The position numbers and the translations under genes were made by a program. Under the pieces are notes generated by a model. It was not told where the DNA came from. It saw only the letters and a list, made by a program, of their open reading frames with translations, and did not search any database. Positions 1 through 6,650 of a stretch of 14,854 nucleotides of DNA are shown one piece after another (the stretch's first letter is position 1; the number at the start of each line of letters is the position of its first letter). Source of the stretch: Nocardioides sp. (lineage in GTDB: Bacteria; Actinomycetota; Actinomycetes; Propionibacteriales; Nocardioidaceae); assembly GCA_031177735.1 (NCBI GenBank), contig JAPSKJ010000034.1, positions 1 to 14,854 on the forward strand, read 5' to 3'.

Positions 1-1
1 A

Positions 2-100
2 CGTGGAAGCGCGGACCCCGGTCCATCCGAGGCGCGCGAGGACCGCGCGACACCTACGGCTGAGCGGCCGGACCCCGGACGGACCGAGGCGGTGAACTAA
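2..100 (+). CDS. Possible 3' end of an upstream gene (partial)
   Basis: Reading from base 2, the frame stays open to a TAA at 98-100 and ends in a Pro/Glu/Asp/Arg-rich tail (last residues GRTEAVN). The stop lies 10 nt before the GTG of the methyltransferase gene, and the AAGG likely to serve as that gene's ribosome binding site overlaps this stop, as expected inside an operon. The other two frames are also open to the window edge, closing at 61-63 and 93-95, so the choice of frame rests on operon-like spacing only. The fragment is too short and too low in complexity to name a family. Confidence 0.3.
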   Translation, partial: RGSADPGPSEAREDRATPTAERPDPGRTEAVN

Positions 101-110
101 GGTTTCGCCC

Positions 111-1169
111 GTGTCGGACGAAACCTTTATCTCGTATGCCCAGAACGGCGAGGACGTCGTGCTGTGGCGGGCGCTCGGGCACGTCACCGATGGTCGGTAC
201 GTCGATGTCGGTGCGTGCGACCCCGTCGACCTGTCCGTCACCAAGGCCTTCTACGACCGCGGCTGGCGTGGGATCGACATCGATGCGGTGCCGGAGTACG
301 CCGAGCGCCTCCGTGACGCGCGTCCGGGCAACGAGGTGGTCCACGCCGCGATCACCGACCGGGACGTCGACACGGTCACCTTCCACCAGGTGGTCGACAC
401 CGGGCTGTCGACGCTCCTGGGAGAGACCGCCGACGAGCACGAGCGGGCGGGATTCGCGCGCCGGGAGATCAGCGTCCCGGCGGTGACGCTCGACGAGGTG
501 TGCGAGGCCTCGTCGCTGCTCGGTGGTGAGATCCATCTGCTGAAGGTGGATGTGGAGGGTGCCGAGGCGGAGGTGCTGCGGTCCTTCGACCTGCGGCGCT
601 GGCGACCGTGGGTGGTGGTCGTCGAGGCAACACGGCCGCTCACGACCGAGCCGTCCTTCGAGGATTGGGACCCGCTCCTCACGGACGCCGGTTACACCTT
701 CACCCTCTTCGACGGGCTCTCCCGCTTCTACGTGTCCGACGAGCACACCGACCTGATCGACCGGCTGAGCTATCCCTCGTGCGCGCTCGACGACTACAAG
801 CGCTTCGAGCAGGTCACGGTCGAGGAGCAGCTCGTCCACGCCCACGAGCAGGCCGAGCAGGCGGCCGCCGAGGTCAACGTGTGGCGCAACCGGTCCGTCG
901 GCTTCTGGGCCGAGGCGGTCGCCCGCGCACAGGAGAGCGAGAACAACGCCCGCATCGCGGCGCGCGACGCGCAGCGGCTGCAGGCCCAGATCAAGCGGCT
1001 CCGCACCCGGCTCGAGGCGGTCCAGGCCGAGCGACGCCGCCTGCGGAACAAGACCCAGCGGCTCGAGACCCGGGTGGAGTCGCTGCAAGCCCGGGTGGAC
1101 CAGCACGAGCGTCGGTTCGAGGCCCGGGCCCGGCGCAAGGTGCGCGGGATGCTCGGCAGGGACTCGTGA
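111..1169 (+). CDS. FkbM-family methyltransferase with C-terminal coiled coil
   Basis: A 352-aa protein. Residues about 6-210 match the FkbM fold, a class I SAM-dependent O-methyltransferase: YAQNGEDVVL at 9-18, the SAM-binding loop YVDVGACDP at 30-38, an acidic GIDID strand at 54-58, and the family's LLKVDVEGAE at 143-152 followed by a VVVVEAT strand. Such enzymes usually methylate sugar hydroxyls in surface polysaccharides or natural products. Residues about 235-345 are Glu/Arg/Gln/Ala-rich with heptad spacing and almost no Gly or Pro, so they should form a long coiled coil, well beyond the usual FkbM length. The GTG start at 111 has AAGG at 99-102 before it. The stop overlaps the next gene's GTG (GTGA), indicating co-translation with the glycosyltransferases. 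The acceptor sugar cannot be read from sequence. A chain-terminating or length-measuring role is inference. Confidence 0.88.
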   Translation: MSDETFISYAQNGEDVVLWRALGHVTDGRYVDVGACDPVDLSVTKAFYDRGWRGIDIDAVPEYAERLRDARPGNEVVHAAITDRDVDTVTFHQVVDTGLSTLLGETADEHERAGFARREISVPAVTLDEVCEASSLLGGEIHLLKVDVEGAEAEVLRSFDLRRWRPWVVVVEATRPLTTEPSFEDWDPLLTDAGYTFTLFDGLSRFYVSDEHTDLIDRLSYPSCALDDYKRFEQVTVEEQLVHAHEQAEQAAAEVNVWRNRSVGFWAEAVARAQESENNARIAARDAQRLQAQIKRLRTRLEAVQAERRRLRNKTQRLETRVESLQARVDQHERRFEARARRKVRGMLGRDS

Positions 1170-2644
1170 CTCCACCGGGCATGGGCACCCACGAAGGTGT
1201 GATCAGGGACCGGCTGGCGGTCGTCCGACGCACGCTCGGTCTGGCCGGCGCGGACGACTCCGACGCCGAGCTCGGCACCCTCGACATGGTCTGCTCCCTC
1301 ATCGACCACCTCCGCCAGAGCCGGGATCCGGCCAGCGCGTGGCTCCTCATCGTCGGTCTGACCGCGGCGTACCCCAGCAGCGATCTCGTCCGGGCGACGC
1401 TGCGGCAGGCCGAGCTCGTCTCCGCCGAGGAGGCCGCGGTCTGGCTGCTGCGCGCGTCCACCGACCTCGCCATGGCCCACGGCCGCGCCGACGCTCGACT
1501 CGTCGTGGTCGACGACCGGCCTCTCGTCGACGTCGACTTCACGGCGAAGAGCGACTTCCTCACCGGCATCCAGCGGGTCGTGCGCTCCACCGTGCAGCAG
1601 TGGAGCGCGGGCCACGAGCTCGAGCTGGTGGTGTGGAACAGCCTGCGCGGCGGGTTCCGCTTCCTCCGCGAGGACGAGCGCGACCGCCTGCTGCAGGAGG
1701 AGGTCGGCGAGTTCACCGGCCACGTCGAGTCGGACGCCGCGGAGGACGCCCAGATCGTGGTGCCGTGGAAGGTGCCGGTCATCCTCCTGGAGGTGCCCGA
1801 GGAGGGTCCGGCCACCCGTCTCGCCACGATCGGCGAGGACAAGATCGCCTCCGTACGCCTGGTGGGCTACGACTGCATCCCGGTCTCGAGCGGGGAGCTC
1901 GTCAACATCCCCGCGGCCGGCCGGTTCGGCATCTACCTCGAGATGCTCAAGCACGCCGACCGCGTGGCCGGCATCAGTCACACCGCCACGGCGGAGTTCG
2001 CCGGGTTCGTGTCCGCACTGTCCGCCCAGGGCCTCACCGGGCCGGTCGTCACCGCCTGCCCGCTGCCCAATGTCACCCAGGTCTCGCAGGCCGCGCGGCC
2101 GGCGACCCCTCCGGAGCGCCCGATCGTGGCGTGCGTCGGCAGCGTCACCCGACGCAAGAACCAGTCGGCCCTGGTGGTCGCCGCGGAGCTGCTCTGGCGG
2201 GAGGGCCTCGACTTCGAGGTCCGGCTGCTCGGGCACGTCAGTGGTGAGTCGATGCCGATCCACACCCTCGTGCCCGAGCTGCGCAAGAAGGGCCGGCCGC
2301 TCGAGATCGAGTCGGGTGTCTCCGACGCCCGGATCGCCGAGGTCCTCGCCGAGTCCCGGTGCCTGGTCTTCCCGTCCCTGCACGAGGGCTTCGGGCTGCC
2401 CATCGTCGAGGCGCTGTCCGCCGGCGTCCCGGTGATCACCTCCGACTTCGGCAGCACCCGCGAGGTCGCTGAGGGGCAGGGCGGCCTGCTGATCGACCCC
2501 GACGACCTCCAGGCGCTCACCGATGCGATGCGACTGCTCCTGACCGACGACGCGGAGCACGCACGCCTGGTCGCCGAGGCCGCCAACCGACCCGTCCGCA
2601 CCTGGAACGACTACGCCAACGACCTGTGGGAGGCGCTGAGCTGA
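1166..2644 (+). CDS. GT4-type glycosyltransferase (first of tandem pair)
   Basis: About 492 aa if it starts at GTG 1166, which overlaps the previous stop (GTGA) and has AGGGA just upstream; ATG 1181 is the alternative. Residues 1-110 form a helical region without a recognised family. TGIQRVVR at 133-140 matches the acceptor-side motif of many GT4 polysaccharide mannosyl/rhamnosyl-type transferases. The C-terminal Rossmann half carries GSVTRRKN at 325-332 (donor phosphate-binding Arg/Lys) and EGFGLPIVE at 407-415, the EX7E motif of retaining GT-B enzymes. It should transfer a sugar from a nucleotide donor to a growing glycan at the cytoplasmic face; no signal peptide or membrane segment is visible. 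The sugar and linkage cannot be deduced. The next gene is a clear paralogue. The open frame extends upstream to 608 inside the methyltransferase gene, but that part is out-of-frame shadow. Confidence 0.87.
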   Translation: MTPPGMGTHEGVIRDRLAVVRRTLGLAGADDSDAELGTLDMVCSLIDHLRQSRDPASAWLLIVGLTAAYPSSDLVRATLRQAELVSAEEAAVWLLRASTDLAMAHGRADARLVVVDDRPLVDVDFTAKSDFLTGIQRVVRSTVQQWSAGHELELVVWNSLRGGFRFLREDERDRLLQEEVGEFTGHVESDAAEDAQIVVPWKVPVILLEVPEEGPATRLATIGEDKIASVRLVGYDCIPVSSGELVNIPAAGRFGIYLEMLKHADRVAGISHTATAEFAGFVSALSAQGLTGPVVTACPLPNVTQVSQAARPATPPERPIVACVGSVTRRKNQSALVVAAELLWREGLDFEVRLLGHVSGESMPIHTLVPELRKKGRPLEIESGVSDARIAEVLAESRCLVFPSLHEGFGLPIVEALSAGVPVITSDFGSTREVAEGQGGLLIDPDDLQALTDAMRLLLTDDAEHARLVAEAANRPVRTWNDYANDLWEALS

Positions 2645-4206
2645 TGAGCTCCCGTACGCCGGCCGGCGCGACCGAACGCGAGGACCTCGCCGGACTCGCC
2701 GAGATCAGCGGCACGTCCTCCGAGATGCTGCGCGCGACGAAGAAGGTCCTGCTCGAGCGGGTCGCCCTGGTCGCCGAGACGCTCGGCGGCACGGCCCCCA
2801 CCGACTTCGAGGAGCTGCCCGCCTGCGTCGACGAGCTGGTCGGAGACCAGCCCGACCGGCTCTGGCTGGCCCACGCCGTCATCGCCGCCGACCTCCCTGA
2901 CGATGTCGAGATGACGCAGATGCGTGCCCGGGCGACCCTGTACGGCGCGTGGGACGCCCTGCGCCCGGCCCGGACGATCCTCGGTGCAGCGAAGCGGCAC
3001 CGTGAGGTCCGGGTGATCAAGGACACCGTCACCTGCGACGTGCACGCGACCTCCGGCTCGGACTACACCTCCGGGATCCAGCGGGTCGTCCGCGAGACAG
3101 TGCGGCGGTGGGAGCCGGTCCACGACATCGAGTTCCTGGCCTGGACCACCGGCTACACCGCGATGCGGCCGCTGCGCGCGGAGGAGCGGATGCGCCTCTT
3201 CGGCGGCTCCCCGGAGCCGGACGAGCCGGGGCCCACCCCCATCGCGATCCCCTGGAACTGCATGCACCTGGTCACCGAGGTGGCCGCGCAGGAGGGCCGC
3301 AGCGACCGGCTCCTCGCGCTCGGCAGGTACTCGCCCAACACGGTGGCCTGCATCGGCTTCGACGTCATCCCGGTGACCTCGGCAGCCACCGTCAACACCG
3401 GCATGACGGGCAACTTCGCCCGCTACCTGGCCGCGGTCCGGCGGACCGAGCGGATCGCGATGATCTCCCGCGCGGCTGAGCAGGAGTTCCGGGGCTGGGT
3501 GGAGATGGGCGCCGGGCGCCGTGAGCACGGACCGGAGTCCGCGGTGGTCTCCCTTCCGGTCTACGCGCCACCGTCCGACCCGGCCGACCTCGACGACGCG
3601 CGGCTCGGCCTGGTGGTCGACGCCCGGACCCCGATGGTGCTCGTCGTCGGCAGCCACGAGCCCCGCAAGAACCACCTGGCGATGCTGCACGCCGCCGAGG
3701 TGCTGTGGCGGGAGGGCCTGTCGTTCAACCTCGTCCTCGTCGGCGCAGGATCGTGGAACGCGGACGCGTACAACGCCGGGGTGGCCCAGCTGGCCGCCGC
3801 CGGCCGGCCGATCCAGTCGATCCGCGGACTGCCCGACCGCCTGCTGTGGGCGGCCTACCGCCTGGCCCACTGCACCGTGTTCCCCAGCCTCAACGAGGGC
3901 TTCGGGCTTCCGGTCGCCGAGTCGCTGGCGGTCGGGACGCCGGTGATCACCAGCGACTTCGGCAGCATGCGCGACATCGTCGCCCCCGACGGCACGCCGC
4001 TCGGTGGTCTGCTCGTGGACCCCCGCGACGACAGCTCCATCGCCGACGCCCTGCGCACGCTGCTCACCGACCCGGTCACCTACGAGCGGCTGCGCGGCGA
4101 GACGGCCCAGCACGTCGAGCGCACCTGGGACGACTACGCCACGGAGCTGTGGGACTTCCTGGTCGAGGGCGTGCGTCCGGACGAGCGGCCCGATCTGACG
4201 ATCTGA
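2644..4206 (+). CDS. GT4-type glycosyltransferase (second of tandem pair)
   Basis: 520 aa from ATG 2644, which shares one base with the previous stop (TGATG). GGGAGG at 2628-2633 lies 10 nt upstream as ribosome binding site, so it is probably translationally coupled. The layout copies its neighbour: a helical N-terminal region of about 120 residues, SGIQRVVR at 143-150, GSHEPRKN at 336-343 and the EX7E motif EGFGLPVAE at 418-426. It should be a retaining GT-B glycosyltransferase using a nucleotide-sugar donor in the cytosol, acting with the first enzyme on the same glycan. The spacing between the donor-site motifs (82 residues) is identical in both proteins, which supports duplication. An 8-bp direct repeat at the 3' end (GATCTGAC twice) creates the last codons and stop. 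Donor and acceptor are unknown. Confidence 0.88.
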   Translation: MSSRTPAGATEREDLAGLAEISGTSSEMLRATKKVLLERVALVAETLGGTAPTDFEELPACVDELVGDQPDRLWLAHAVIAADLPDDVEMTQMRARATLYGAWDALRPARTILGAAKRHREVRVIKDTVTCDVHATSGSDYTSGIQRVVRETVRRWEPVHDIEFLAWTTGYTAMRPLRAEERMRLFGGSPEPDEPGPTPIAIPWNCMHLVTEVAAQEGRSDRLLALGRYSPNTVACIGFDVIPVTSAATVNTGMTGNFARYLAAVRRTERIAMISRAAEQEFRGWVEMGAGRREHGPESAVVSLPVYAPPSDPADLDDARLGLVVDARTPMVLVVGSHEPRKNHLAMLHAAEVLWREGLSFNLVLVGAGSWNADAYNAGVAQLAAAGRPIQSIRGLPDRLLWAAYRLAHCTVFPSLNEGFGLPVAESLAVGTPVITSDFGSMRDIVAPDGTPLGGLLVDPRDDSSIADALRTLLTDPVTYERLRGETAQHVERTWDDYATELWDFLVEGVRPDERPDLTI

Positions 4207-4279
4207 CGGCCTCTCGACCGTAGGGGGACCCACCCGCACCCCCGATCGGCGCTCCGTGAGGGCGTCACGATCCGCTGTG

Positions 4280-4300
4280 GAGACGTTTCGCGACGTTCTC
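4280..4300. promoter_or_regulatory. Imperfect palindrome upstream of gyrB promoter
   Basis: GAGACGT and ACGTTCTC face each other across TTCGCG, giving a 7-bp stem with one bulged base. It lies about 45 nt upstream of the putative gyrB -10 box and about 75 nt after the glycosyltransferase stop. It could be a protein-binding site for gyrase control or a weak end-of-transcript hairpin for the upstream operon. No U-tract follows. The function is inference only. Confidence 0.2.
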
Positions 4301-4323
4301 TCCCCAGCCGGAGGGCAGATGCG

Positions 4324-4351
4324 TGGCTTCCGGGCCGTCGACGGGTAGTAT
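4324..4351 (+). promoter_or_regulatory. Putative gyrB promoter
   Basis: TAGTAT at 4346-4351 is a good -10 box (TANNNT) in an otherwise GC-rich stretch. The hexamer 16 nt upstream (TGGCTT at 4324-4329) is a poor -35 match. This is the best candidate in the 251 nt between the glycosyltransferase stop and gyrB. It would give a start near 4358 and a leader of about 100 nt. A hairpin (GGGCCG 4359-4364 with CGGCCC 4382-4387, inner CGC/GCG) would then sit at the very 5' end of the transcript. Confidence 0.38.
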
Positions 4352-4444
4352 GGCCGGTGGGCCGGACGCGTTCTCTGCGGGCGGCCCGCTCCATGTCGAC
4401 CACCCGTCGTGATGCCGCCATGCCCTGGCGCTCCCGCGACCGTC

Positions 4445-4452
4445 AGAAGAGG
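4445..4452 (+). promoter_or_regulatory. gyrB ribosome binding site
   Basis: AGAAGAGG lies 5 nt before GTG 4458. Another in-frame GTG at 4452 would overlap this site, so 4458 is chosen as the gyrB start. Confidence 0.7.
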
Positions 4453-4457
4453 TGCAC

Positions 4458-6599
4458 GTGACCGACGAGACTCCCGCCGAGAATGCCGCGCAGGCCGGCG
4501 AGCAGTTCACGGAGAAGGCCGCACCCACTCCCACCAACGAAGCCCTTGCCGACGCGCCGGCCGAGTTCGAGTACGACGCCTCCGCCATCCAGGTCCTCGA
4601 GGGACTCGAGGCGGTGCGCAAGCGCCCCGGTATGTACATCGGCTCCACCGGTGAGCGCGGCCTGCACCACCTGATCTGGGAGATCGTCGACAACGCCGTC
4701 GACGAGGCACTGGCCGGTTACTGCGACACCATCAACGTCACGCTCAACGCCGACGGCTCGGTCAGCGTCGAGGACAACGGTCGCGGCATCCCGACCGACA
4801 CCGCGCCCGGGCAGGACCTGCCGGCCGCCACCCTGGCCCTGACGGTGCTGCACGCCGGCGGCAAGTTCGGCGGCGGCGGCTACAAGGTCTCCGGCGGTCT
4901 GCACGGCGTCGGGAGCTCGGTGGTCAACGCGCTGTCCACGCACCTGCGGCTGGAGGTGAAGAACCGCGGCCACCTGTGGGAGCAGGACTTCTCGCTCGGC
5001 GTGCCCGACTACCCCCTGCGCGCGGTCCGCGAGCTGGAGGAGGGTGAGCGCAGCGGCACCAAGGTCACCTGGTTCGCCTCCCCGGAGATCTTCGAGACGA
5101 CGTCCTACAACCTCGAGACCATCGCCACGCGGTTCCGCGAGATGGCCTTCCTCAACAAGGGCCTGCGCATCGTGCTGCGCGACGAGCGACCCGAAGCGAG
5201 CGAGATCGCCGAGGCGGTCGAGGATCCCACCATCGAGGGCGACGCCGGTCATCACGAGGGCGACGAGCTGCGCGGCGAGGGTCGGGTGCTGGAGCAGACG
5301 TTCCAGTACGACCGCGGCCTGGCCGACTACGTCGACCACCTCAACCGCCGCAAGCAGACCGTCTCCCCGATCATCGCCTTCGAGGCCGAGACGCGCGAGG
5401 ACGCGCACAACCCGATGAGCCTCGAGGTCGCGATGCAGTGGCAGGTCTCCTCCTACAACGAGTCGGTCCACTCCTTCGCCAACACGATCAACACCCCCGA
5501 GGGCGGCACCCACGAGGAGGGCTTCCGCACCGCGCTCACCTCGCTGATGAACCGCTGGGGCGAGACGTGGGGGCTGATCAAGAAGAAGGAGGACCGGCTC
5601 ACCGGTGACGACATCCGCGAGGGCCTCACCGCGATCATCAGCCTGAAGATCGGCGAGCCGCAGTTCGAGGGTCAGACCAAGGCCAAGCTCGGCAACACCG
5701 AGGCGAAGGGCTTCGTCCAGGGCGTCGTCAACGACGAGCTCGGCGCGTGGCTGGAGCAGAACCCGGCCGAGGGCAAGGAGATCATCCGCAAGGGGATGGC
5801 CGCTGCGACCGCCCGCATCGCCGCGCGCAAGGCGCGCGACCTCGCCCGCGACCGCAAGGGGCTGCTCGGCCGCGCCGGGCTGCCCGGCAAGCTGTCGGAC
5901 TGCCAGTCCACCAATCCCGCCGAGTGCGAGGTGTTCATCGTCGAGGGTGACTCCGCAGGTGGCTCCGCCCGGCAGGGTCGCGACCCGCGGATCCAGGCGA
6001 TCCTGCCGATCCGGGGCAAGATCCTCAACGTCGAGAAGGCCCGCCTCGACAAGGCCCTGGGCAACCAGGAGGTCCAGTCGATCATCTCCGCGCTCGGCAC
6101 CGGCGTGCACGACGACTTCGACCTCGCCAAGCTGCGCTACCACAAGGTGGTGCTGATGGCCGACGCCGACGTCGACGGTCACCACATCAACACCCTGCTG
6201 CTCACGCTGCTGTTCCGCTTCATGCGTCCGCTGATCGAGCACGGCCACGTCTACATGGCCCAGCCGCCGCTCTACCGGCTGCGCTGGAACAAGCCGCACG
6301 AGCACGAGTTCGTCTACTCCGACGCCGAGCGTGACGCGATGCTGCGCGAGGGGCAGGCCCAGGGCAAGAAGCTGCCCAAGGAGAACCCGGTCCAGCGGTA
6401 CAAGGGTCTGGGCGAGATGAACGCCAAGGAGCTGTGGGAGACCACGATGGACCCCGACCAGCGGCTGATGCTGCAGGTCACGCTGGAGGACGCCGCCCAG
6501 GCCGACGAGATCTTCTCGATCCTGATGGGCGAGGACGTCGAGGAGCGCCGCTCCTTCATCCAGCGCAACGCCAAGGACGTCCGATTCCTCGATATCTAG
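4458..6599 (+). CDS. gyrB: DNA gyrase subunit B
   Basis: 713 aa. GyrB is the ATPase half of the A2B2 gyrase that introduces negative supercoils into the chromosome. The order is a charged, Ala-rich N-terminal tail (1 to about 38), then the GHKL ATPase with the catalytic Glu75 in [10 protein letters not shown], the ATP-binding Asp106 in EDNGRGIP, and the glycine lid [16 protein letters not shown] transducer domain follows, then the TOPRIM domain with EGDSAGG (Glu496) and DADVDG (Asp569, 571, 573), which hold the metal ions for DNA cleavage, and the C-terminal [20 protein letters not shown] signature. All key residues are present and the length is normal for actinobacterial GyrB. GTG 4458 is preferred over GTG 4452 on ribosome-binding-site spacing. 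gyrA follows after 51 nt. Upstream lie glycosyltransferase genes rather than the usual recF/DUF721. Confidence 0.98.
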   Translation: MTDETPAENAAQAGEQFTEKAAPTPTNEALADAPAEFEYDASAIQVLEGLEAVRKRPGMYIGSTGERGLHHLIWEIVDNAVDEALAGYCDTINVTLNADGSVSVEDNGRGIPTDTAPGQDLPAATLALTVLHAGGKFGGGGYKVSGGLHGVGSSVVNALSTHLRLEVKNRGHLWEQDFSLGVPDYPLRAVRELEEGERSGTKVTWFASPEIFETTSYNLETIATRFREMAFLNKGLRIVLRDERPEASEIAEAVEDPTIEGDAGHHEGDELRGEGRVLEQTFQYDRGLADYVDHLNRRKQTVSPIIAFEAETREDAHNPMSLEVAMQWQVSSYNESVHSFANTINTPEGGTHEEGFRTALTSLMNRWGETWGLIKKKEDRLTGDDIREGLTAIISLKIGEPQFEGQTKAKLGNTEAKGFVQGVVNDELGAWLEQNPAEGKEIIRKGMAAATARIAARKARDLARDRKGLLGRAGLPGKLSDCQSTNPAECEVFIVEGDSAGGSARQGRDPRIQAILPIRGKILNVEKARLDKALGNQEVQSIISALGTGVHDDFDLAKLRYHKVVLMADADVDGHHINTLLLTLLFRFMRPLIEHGHVYMAQPPLYRLRWNKPHEHEFVYSDAERDAMLREGQAQGKKLPKENPVQRYKGLGEMNAKELWETTMDPDQRLMLQVTLEDAAQADEIFSILMGEDVEERRSFIQRNAKDVRFLDI

Positions 6600-6624
6600 G
6601 TCTCTAACTCGCACCTTAGATATC
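6591..6624 (+). promoter_or_regulatory. AT-rich stem-loop spanning the gyrB stop codon
   Basis: GATATCTAGGT (6591-6601) pairs with ACC plus TAGATATC (6613-6615, 6617-6624). This makes an 11-bp stem with a single bulged T at 6616 and an 11-nt loop. The gyrB stop TAG (6597-6599) is inside the left arm. No U-tract follows, so it is not a standard terminator. A shorter alternative stem (TCTAA 6603-6607 with TTAGA 6616-6620) excludes the main one. It may influence ribosome release, mRNA processing or the gyrB:gyrA expression ratio, but its role is unproven. Confidence 0.5.
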
Positions 6625-6650
6625 GCTAGACGCACCCAGAAAGAGCAATC

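Noticed and set aside
12..78. Two copies of CGGACCCCGG at 12-21 and 69-78
   Set aside because: A 10-mer made of G and C repeats easily arises by chance in such DNA; no third copy or structure was seen.
608..1165. Upstream extension of the first glycosyltransferase frame inside the methyltransferase gene
   Set aside because: Arg/Pro-rich, motif-free translation overlapping a real gene in another frame; the GTG at 1166 gives normal operon overlap.
54..1175. A 373-codon minus-strand frame opposite the FkbM methyltransferase
   Set aside because: Antisense shadow; the plus strand carries clear SAM-binding and FkbM motifs with operon overlap to the next gene.
4192..4208. Direct repeat of GATCTGACG at the end of the second glycosyltransferase
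   Set aside because: A single short tandem duplication at a gene end; likely a replication slip without function.
4207..4457. Possible replication origin next to gyrB
   Set aside because: Only one partial DnaA-box-like match (TGTGGA near 4276) and no cluster or AT-rich stretch.
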